Origin: Rhizobiaceae bacterium
GTDB lineage: Bacteria; Pseudomonadota; Alphaproteobacteria; Rhizobiales; Rhizobiaceae
Direction of reading: 5' to 3'
NCBI GenBank assembly: GCA_020628035.1
Contig: JAHDFS010000005.1
Span: forward strand, 1-33,062
DNA length: 33,062 nt
Numbering within the stretch: the first letter of the stretch is position 1; each line of letters begins with the position of its first letter. The notes below the pieces were generated by a model. It ran no database searches. It was not told where the DNA came from and saw only the letters and a list, made by a program, of their open reading frames with translations. Below, piece by piece: positions 26,934-33,062 of the stretch. The position numbers were made by a program, and so were the translations under genes.

Positions 26934-27698
26934 ATGTGGAATGAGATCGTAAATTTCACTGGACTTGAGGCCGATATCCTGCCCTTTTTCATTGGGGCCA
27001 TGTTTCTTGCTGGGTTGATCCGAGGCTTTTCCGGTTTTGCATTATCGGCCACTGTGATGGCCTGTTTATCAAGCTTTATCGCACCTATTGAAATCATACC
27101 CATTTGCTTTGCACTTGAAATATTAGCGGCGATTTTTATGTTTCGTGGTGGTTTTCAAGATGCAGATTTTTCGCTGGTCAAAGGTTTGGCGATTGGCAAT
27201 TTTATTGGCGTCCCAATCGGGCTGTTCATCCTCACCCAGCTCGATGTTGGCACCTCAAGAATTGTAGCGCTGATCATGGTAATGGGCGCCGGTACATTGC
27301 TCTTATTTCGTGTTCGGGCAAGCTTTTTGGCAACTCAAAAAGGTCCTTATATTGGTGGTTTAACCGCAGGTGTTGCTTCTGGGATCGCATCCATCGGCGG
27401 CATGGTGGTAGCCTTATTTGTGCTCACTCTTGATAAAACACCCAAGGAAATTCGCGCGTCGCTGATTATATATCTCATGATCGCCATGGTCTCATCCGTC
27501 ACCTATCTCATTCTATATGAGATCATGACTTTTGATGCCGTAAAGCGTGCCGTGGTTGCCAGTCCGATTATGATCACTGGCATATTGATCGGCAGCGCAT
27601 TATTCAGGCCAAGTTTGGCGAAATATTACAGGCCATTTTGTCTAATCTTATTGCTGATCATCTGTGTGATCGCGCTTTCCCGACAGATATTTGGTTAG
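26934..27698 (+). CDS. TauE/SafE-family membrane transporter (tandem paralog)
   Basis: 'LAGLIRGFSGFALSATVMACLSSFIAPIEI'; begins 1 nt after the preceding stop. Confidence 0.88.
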   Translation: MWNEIVNFTGLEADILPFFIGAMFLAGLIRGFSGFALSATVMACLSSFIAPIEIIPICFALEILAAIFMFRGGFQDADFSLVKGLAIGNFIGVPIGLFILTQLDVGTSRIVALIMVMGAGTLLLFRVRASFLATQKGPYIGGLTAGVASGIASIGGMVVALFVLTLDKTPKEIRASLIIYLMIAMVSSVTYLILYEIMTFDAVKRAVVASPIMITGILIGSALFRPSLAKYYRPFCLILLLIICVIALSRQIFG

Positions 27699-27737
27699 GC
27701 CCGACACATATTTATTTAGGACATAGCGATTGCTGTC

Positions 27738-28397
27738 TTAGGGTTTAAATCGCGCCAACCCCACGCCAAAACCGATGAAAACCGCGCCGATGATGCCATT
27801 CAGCCAACGCTTGAAATTTTGCTTAAACTGATCACTACGCGCAACGTTGGATAACTTTGCAACCAATATTGCCATTGAGGAGAACCAAATAGCATTCAGG
27901 ATGGCTTGCGAGGTGACAAACCCATAAGCGATTGCCATGCTGGTTTGTCCAACATCGATGAATTGCGGAAAAGCTGAGAGATAAAATAGTGACACCTTGG
28001 GGTTGAGCGCGTTGGTCAAAAAGCCTTCCATAAAAGCTTTCATCAAAGTGCGCTTGCGCTTTGCAGGCGATATATTTTCATCCGCTCCCTCACCTTTGAT
28101 TGCTGAGTAAATCGCTCTAATACCAATCCAGCACAGATATGCAGCACCTAAATATTTAACAATCATAAAGGCAGTGGCGCTTTGTGTGAGCAGGACAGAT
28201 ATTCCAAATATTGCAAAGGTGCCGTGCACATAGAAACTTGCAAAAAAGCCCGCAACATTGGCAAATCCTGCGGCTCTGCCCGATGTGGGAACAGTTTTGG
28301 CAATCAAGACACCATTGGGCCCCGGAGACATAACCATCAGTGCAGCGAGCAACATGAAAGAAATTATGTTTGAGTTGAGTAATTCCACTAAAAACAT
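27738..28397 (-). CDS. LysE-family translocator (copy 2)
   Basis: 'MVMSPGPNGVLIAKTVPTSGRAAGF', 'LGAAYLCWIGIRAIY', 'ALNPKVSLFYLSAFPQF'. Confidence 0.92.
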   Translation of the reverse strand: MFLVELLNSNIISFMLLAALMVMSPGPNGVLIAKTVPTSGRAAGFANVAGFFASFYVHGTFAIFGISVLLTQSATAFMIVKYLGAAYLCWIGIRAIYSAIKGEGADENISPAKRKRTLMKAFMEGFLTNALNPKVSLFYLSAFPQFIDVGQTSMAIAYGFVTSQAILNAIWFSSMAILVAKLSNVARSDQFKQNFKRWLNGIIGAVFIGFGVGLARFKP

Positions 28398-28401
28398 TGG
28401 T

Positions 28402-28875
28402 CTAATCTCCTGTCACTTTCAACAAAGTTGCACCGGTCATCTCTAACAGAGTTTTAGGTTCGATATCAAACACCGCATCTGGCGCACCAGCTGCCGCCCA
28501 GACGCTGTCAAATGACAACAAATGTTCGTCCATAAAGGTTGCAAGCGGCGTTAAATGCCCAATGGGTGACACACCGCCAATCGCAAAACCCGTGACAGCG
28601 CGCACAGCGCGCGCATCAGCGCGACCTAATTCTTCGCCAATCACGGATTTCACTACTGTCATATCCACTTGATGATCACCTGAGACGAGCAAAAGCTTCA
28701 TCTCGCCGCTGTCTTTGCCTAGGAAAATCAGCGACTTTACAATCTGGCCAACTGCGCATTGACAGGCAGCCGCGGCTTCTTCTGCCGTGCGGGTGCTTTC
28801 TGGCATGCGTGTGATTTGTGTTGCAGCACCTGCTTCCAGCAAAGCTTTTTTAACACGTTTTACGCTTTTTGACAT
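28402..28875 (-). CDS. YbaK/ProX-type aminoacyl-tRNA deacylase
   Basis: 'RTAEEAAAACQCAVGQIVKSLIFLG', 'AVTGFAIGGVSPIGHL'. Confidence 0.9.
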   Translation of the reverse strand: MSKSVKRVKKALLEAGAATQITRMPESTRTAEEAAAACQCAVGQIVKSLIFLGKDSGEMKLLLVSGDHQVDMTVVKSVIGEELGRADARAVRAVTGFAIGGVSPIGHLTPLATFMDEHLLSFDSVWAAAGAPDAVFDIEPKTLLEMTGATLLKVTGD

Positions 28876-28972
28876 CTTAATTTAACCTTTGAATTGCCAA
28901 AATCTGACTTGTAGTCTTCTGATTCCAAATTATATATTCTTGGAACGAAAACCCCGAATGAAATATTTTTAA

Positions 28973-29443
28973 ATGCTGCGATTTTTGCTCACAACTTTGG
29001 CCCTTCCCATTTTGCAACGCGCATTGCCGCATATCATCCGCGCCGGCAAACAAGGCATGGACGAAGCGCGTGCACGTCGGGCGGAAAAAGAACGTGGAAC
29101 AGCCCATTATGATCGCATAGAAGATGTCGCGGTCGGGGTTTGTCACAAGATCGTCGATGGTGACAGTCTTTATATCGACACCCATGACAAGCAAGTCCGC
29201 CTATGGGGCGTAAATGCCCCTGAACGCCACGAAGTGGGATATAATGCTGCGACACAGAGCCTACGAGACCTCGCCTTTGGTCGCGAATTGCGGGTTGAGA
29301 TCGTTGGAAATGACAAATATGGCCGCACGCTTGGCAGATGTTATTTTGATGATGGCATTGAGCTTAATCACGAATTGATTAAGACCGGCAATGTGAAAGA
29401 ATATTTCCGTTTTACCAAGGGTTACTACTCAAATATTCGTTGA
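28973..29443 (+). CDS. Thermonuclease (SNase)-like protein
   Basis: 'CHKIVDGDSLYIDTHDKQVRLWGVNAPE', 'DKYGRTLGRCYFDDGIELNHELIKTGN'. Confidence 0.85.
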   Translation: MLRFLLTTLALPILQRALPHIIRAGKQGMDEARARRAEKERGTAHYDRIEDVAVGVCHKIVDGDSLYIDTHDKQVRLWGVNAPERHEVGYNAATQSLRDLAFGRELRVEIVGNDKYGRTLGRCYFDDGIELNHELIKTGNVKEYFRFTKGYYSNIR

Positions 29444-29500
29444 TTTTGTTTGTGTTTTCCGATTAGATTTGCGCCAAGGCAAATCAATCTGTGTGAATTC

Positions 29501-29986
29501 ATGAAGACCGTTATCCTTGAACATTTCTATCCGGCAGCCCCAAAAGACGTCTGGGATTTGGCGATCGATTTAGATGCGTTTCATGAAATTATGGGTCACA
29601 TGATCACCTTTGAAGGATTGCCATCTGGCAAGATATTCAAAGGCCAATCAATTGACGTCATGACATCTTTATTTGGCAAACTGCCCAAACAACCCTACCA
29701 TATGGAAGTTGTTGAATGCGATCATGATAAAATGATGTTTTTGTCTTCTGAGCGTGGATCCGGGGTTCAAAAATGGCAGCACCGTTTGACCATCACACCC
29801 CATAAAGATGGCGCATTGCTCACCGATAGCATTGATATCGAAGCTAATATCAAGATTTTGACACCGCTTTTTGCGCTTTGGGCCAAGCATATGTATGAAG
29901 CGCGGCACCAGCCACGGCTGAAGATACTTGCGCGCAATGGCTTGCTCCATTCAGGCGAACCCAAGGCCATTGTTGATCTCGCCTAA
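29501..29986 (+). CDS. SRPBCC family protein
   Basis: MKTVILEHFYPAAPKDVWDLAIDLDAFHEIMGHMITFEGLPSG... Confidence 0.75.
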   Translation: MKTVILEHFYPAAPKDVWDLAIDLDAFHEIMGHMITFEGLPSGKIFKGQSIDVMTSLFGKLPKQPYHMEVVECDHDKMMFLSSERGSGVQKWQHRLTITPHKDGALLTDSIDIEANIKILTPLFALWAKHMYEARHQPRLKILARNGLLHSGEPKAIVDLA

Positions 29987-30079
29987 ATAATGGTGATGAA
30001 ATGATGCTTTAAGTGTCAATTTTTAACACAATCTACCCATAACATAGACATTGAAATCGCGATGGTCTAAAGCCTCGTC

Positions 30080-30724
30080 ATGGATCAATTATTTCTTGTA
30101 TATTTGACGTATTTTCTGGGTGTTGCGAGCCCGGGACCGGCTAACTTTGCCATTATGCATACATCGCTCGAACAAGGTCGATTATCCGGCATTGCTTTCG
30201 GGTTTGGCGTCTTCACGATCTCGCTTTGCTTTGGTATTTCATCTGCTTTTGGTTTGGGTGCGATCATTGCAAATGCGCCCACCGTTTATGATATTATGAC
30301 CCTAATAGGCGCGATATATTTGATCTATATGGGTTATAATTTGGCGCGCAAAGTCATTGATTTAAAAGGCAATAATGTCGAACCACCGGCGAATGACAAT
30401 ATGCCATCCAAGACGCTCGTAACGCATTATATCCGCGGAATTTTGATCCACGCCACCAATCCAAAAGCCATTACAGTTTGGCTGACGATCATTCTGCTCG
30501 CAACATCTGGCCAAGGCGGGAAATTCATCTCCCCGCTGCAAGTGGTCATTGGATGCGCGATCATCGGGCTTACATCTTTTATGAGCTATGCGATCTTTTT
30601 CTCATCCCGCCCCATGGTGGCGCTTTATACCCGCATTCGCAAACCCTTTACGCTAACTTTGGCAGGTGTTTTTGTGCTTGCAGGACTTGTGATGTTGTTC
30701 CGCGCATGGGCGGCGTTTCGCTAA
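30080..30724 (+). CDS. LysE-family translocator (copy 3)
   Basis: 'LGVASPGPANFAIMHTSLEQGRLSGIAFGFG', 'IGAIYLIYMGYNL', 'ATNPKAITVWLTI'. Confidence 0.92.
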   Translation: MDQLFLVYLTYFLGVASPGPANFAIMHTSLEQGRLSGIAFGFGVFTISLCFGISSAFGLGAIIANAPTVYDIMTLIGAIYLIYMGYNLARKVIDLKGNNVEPPANDNMPSKTLVTHYIRGILIHATNPKAITVWLTIILLATSGQGGKFISPLQVVIGCAIIGLTSFMSYAIFFSSRPMVALYTRIRKPFTLTLAGVFVLAGLVMLFRAWAAFR

Positions 30725-30739
30725 ACCAAACGATCCGCA

Positions 30740-30916
30740 TCAACCGTTAGCGTCGGTTGCCTCTTCCACGCAAACCCAGGCGTCATAATCAAATTTGTTT
30801 CCTGCATCGAGGCATTCGCCAATTAAGGCGATATTCTCTTTATTCGCAACGGTGAATGCTGCGATTGACGAGACGATGAAAAACATGATGATCCAAAGGT
30901 TTTTTGGCTGAAACAT
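30740..30916 (-). CDS. Small (58 aa) probable membrane-anchored/exported protein
   Basis: Hand translation: MFQPKNLWIIMFFIVSSIAAFTVANKENIALIGECLDAGNKFDYDAWVCVEEATDANG*; missed by ORF length cut-off. Confidence 0.5.
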   Translation of the reverse strand: MFQPKNLWIIMFFIVSSIAAFTVANKENIALIGECLDAGNKFDYDAWVCVEEATDANG

Positions 30917-30925
30917 GAGGTGTTT

Positions 30926-31312
30926 CTAGCTGTTCTCTTGGAGCTCATCAAGTGGGGCAAAATCTTCGCCCACCAGATAAACACAGCATTCTTTCTCGCC
31001 ATCCTCGGTCTGCACCATAACAGGCGTGCGAAAATAGCCCTCACCTTCAAATTCATCCAGGCGTGCCCAATGATCTGGTAAATCAAAGCTTTCAAAGATG
31101 TGAAACTGAACTTCAGGCCCCTCTTCATCGATGATAAAGCCGGGAAATCCATAATGCACGCCCCAGCCCGCCTTGATCAAACGGCCACGCACGGTGCCTT
31201 TGGACCAAACGCCTTCCATGCCGTCCATCTGGTTATAGTTACATTCTCCCGGCGCTAATGTGCCATAGGATGCTAATCGGGTTTGCGCTGTGTGGATTTT
31301 GTTATCTGTCAT
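30926..31312 (-). CDS. Gamma-glutamylcyclotransferase (AIG2-like) family protein
   Basis: 'LASYGTLAPGECNYNQM', 'VRGRLIKAGWGVHYGFPGFIID', 'ARLDEFEGEGYFRTPV'. Confidence 0.85.
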   Translation of the reverse strand: MTDNKIHTAQTRLASYGTLAPGECNYNQMDGMEGVWSKGTVRGRLIKAGWGVHYGFPGFIIDEEGPEVQFHIFESFDLPDHWARLDEFEGEGYFRTPVMVQTEDGEKECCVYLVGEDFAPLDELQENS

Positions 31313-31353
31313 GTCTTGTGCTTCGCTATTAATTGGCGATCACACTAACCCAA

Positions 31354-31698
31354 TTATCGGGCAATTGTCTCGGGTATTTTTTGCTTTAACAGACCTATCG
31401 CGATATCATTTAGAATATCCAATGTTGCGCCACCAATGGACGCTGATAAGGCCTTGATTTTCATCCAATCCTCGTCTTCCCGAATGGCCTGAACAAAATC
31501 ATGTCCTTTACTGGTCATACGATAGGCATGATTTTCATAACATTTAAGATATCCAGCTTCGACAAGGAGTTCGCAATAGGCGAACTTCTTCTCCTCTTCT
31601 GCAGTCGCATCAACCAAAAGCGCAACCACCATGAACCATTCCTCAGAACGTTCAAAATCTATCAGCAAATCTCTGATGTAATCGTTATCTCGGATCAA
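31354..31698 (-). CDS. DUF2513-like hypothetical protein
   Basis: MIRDNDYIRDLLIDFE...LLVEAGYLKCYENHAYRMTSKGHDFVQAIREDEDWMKIK; matches remembered DUF2513 layout. Confidence 0.6.
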   Translation of the reverse strand: MIRDNDYIRDLLIDFERSEEWFMVVALLVDATAEEEKKFAYCELLVEAGYLKCYENHAYRMTSKGHDFVQAIREDEDWMKIKALSASIGGATLDILNDIAIGLLKQKIPETIAR

Positions 31699-31868
31699 AA
31701 CCCTTCTCCGCAGTAAGTAGTTTTGTAGTATATGATAAGTATTTTAACAGCATTTATCGGCAACTTATATTACTAAATTTAGTAATATTGTCGCTTTTTA
31801 GTTGTGAATTTTAAATAGAACAGCATTTTTAAAACAAAGATATCTGATGCAAACAAACTGTTTAAAAA

Positions 31869-32384
31869 TTAGCAAAAAAGCCAAACACTAAAGAGCTGTA
31901 GAAATAGTCCCAAAAAGATAAAACCAATTCCCCATTCCACGAGATGGAGTGCACGGATCTGTTCTCTGTCAACTCTCAAGCTATCAGAACTTAAGAAGTT
32001 GAAGTGTTCCGAGATTAATTCATTTAATACAATAAACTGTGATGCAAGTTGTTGTTTTTCGTTAATTAGTATTCGAATTTGATGTTGGTTCAGATCCCGT
32101 TCCACCAATTGATTTTTTAACGGGGAAGCCAAATAAGAATGTAGGTCGCTTTCCAGCGAGTTTTTCCTAACCTCAAACTCTCGATCTATTCGTTCGAACT
32201 GCTTACGAAGTTGATCCCTATTGATCTTAAAAGCTTCAGAGTTTTGCTTGTTTAACCATATTTCTGTCGCGAGAAAACCGAATCCAATAATATCGCAAAT
32301 TAAGCCAAAGAAAGCCCATCCTTGAGTTCCAAATCCGGCTTGCGTGCAAAGGAGTTCAAAACTATCTGCCCAACTTAATGTCAT
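31869..32384 (-). CDS. Hypothetical protein with TM helices at both ends and coiled-coil middle
   Basis: 'GWAFFGLICDIIGFGFLATEIWL' and 'WGIGFIFLGLFLQLFSVWLFC' flank a charged helical segment. Confidence 0.55.
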   Translation of the reverse strand: MTLSWADSFELLCTQAGFGTQGWAFFGLICDIIGFGFLATEIWLNKQNSEAFKINRDQLRKQFERIDREFEVRKNSLESDLHSYLASPLKNQLVERDLNQHQIRILINEKQQLASQFIVLNELISEHFNFLSSDSLRVDREQIRALHLVEWGIGFIFLGLFLQLFSVWLFC

Positions 32385-32553
32385 TCTGGCCTCAATTGTT
32401 AAAGACGATTATATCGCCTGTTATACACAACAGTAAAACCATAAGTAATAATTTTGTAAATTTCTACAAAAAGTAGTAATCGACCCGCTCCAACTTGCCA
32501 ATCCATCCCCTCTATATTAGCCATTATGTCTTGGGAAATTGAGGAGAAACAGC

Positions 32554-33062
32554 ATGCCATCCTATGACATTTTGATCGCGTTTATTATGGCAACCGCCTT
32601 GTTTGGTTATATGCCGGGGCCAGCATTGTTATACGCCCCAGCGCGGACGATTGCGGGTGGCAAAAAAGCGGGCTTTATGGCAGCTTTAGGCTTGCATATT
32701 GGCGGCTATGTGCACGTTTTTGCAGCCGCATTTGGCTTGGCTGCTTTGTTCACCTTGGTGCCCGTGCTCTACACGGTTTTAAAGTTTGCAGGCGCGGCTT
32801 ATCTCATCTATTTGGGCGTAAAACTGATCGTCAGCAGACGTAATATCGAGATCGCGCCCGATGAGATTGCCAAGAAGTCCCCGCGTCGCGCCTGTTTTGA
32901 AAGCATGACGGTGGAAATCCTCAACCCAAAAACAGCGATTTTTTACTTGGCTTTCCTGCCGCAATTCACCGATGTCGCGGCAAGCTTTCCAATCTGGCTA
33001 CAGCTGGTGATTTTGGGCATTGTGGTCAATGTGGTGTTTTCGAGCGCGGATGTGATTTGCGT
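32554..33062 (+). CDS. LysE-family translocator (copy 4), truncated by window end
   Basis: MPSYDILIAFIMATALFGYMPGPALLYAPARTIAGGKKAGFMAALGLHIGGYVHVFAAAFGLAAL...ILNPKTAIFYLAFLPQF; GAGGAG RBS. Confidence 0.92.
   Translation, partial: MPSYDILIAFIMATALFGYMPGPALLYAPARTIAGGKKAGFMAALGLHIGGYVHVFAAAFGLAALFTLVPVLYTVLKFAGAAYLIYLGVKLIVSRRNIEIAPDEIAKKSPRRACFESMTVEILNPKTAIFYLAFLPQFTDVAASFPIWLQLVILGIVVNVVFSSADVIC

Noticed and set aside
1-33062. Classical mobile elements, tRNA or rRNA genes
   Set aside because: No transposase, integrase, terminal inverted repeats, tRNA cloverleaf or rRNA-like stretch was recognised by eye; a tRNAscan/ISfinder run would be decisive.

Overview
Window of about 33 kb that looks like an alphaproteobacterial chromosome (inferred from gene content and codon style; not tested). 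It carries roughly 40 mostly housekeeping or accessory metabolic genes. No rRNA, tRNA, CRISPR array, transposase or phage module was recognised. Recognisable blocks: YdcF/DUF218 fragment; flavodoxin-fold quinone reductase; ArsR-SRPBCC pair; UspA plus FMN glutamate-synthase-like protein; fused indolepyruvate:ferredoxin oxidoreductase; a cluster of very small exported proteins including an EF-hand protein; CcdA-thioredoxin; fasciclin; NIPSNAP; PPOX; two GFA proteins; ECF sigma/anti-sigma; methyltransferase; PhzF; amidohydrolase / HxH-rich protein / MauG-type di-haem peroxidase operon; PepSY-response regulator-histidine kinase operon; SDR; tandem TauE; four separate LysE exporters; YbaK; nuclease; GGCT-like. 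The two most interesting signals are non-coding. (1) About 1 kb (9734-10742) holds five predicted stem-loops with unrelated stems whose loops all carry CCACAAA(T); three sit just upstream of a Shine-Dalgarno and TTATGAAA start. (2) A 19-bp motif AGTTTACAwTTTTGTAAGr lies upstream of both the PepSY-TCS operon and a small membrane protein gene, each exactly 30 nt from a CATmTTAG -10-like box, suggesting a two-promoter regulon. All calls are by eye; no database search or folding was run.
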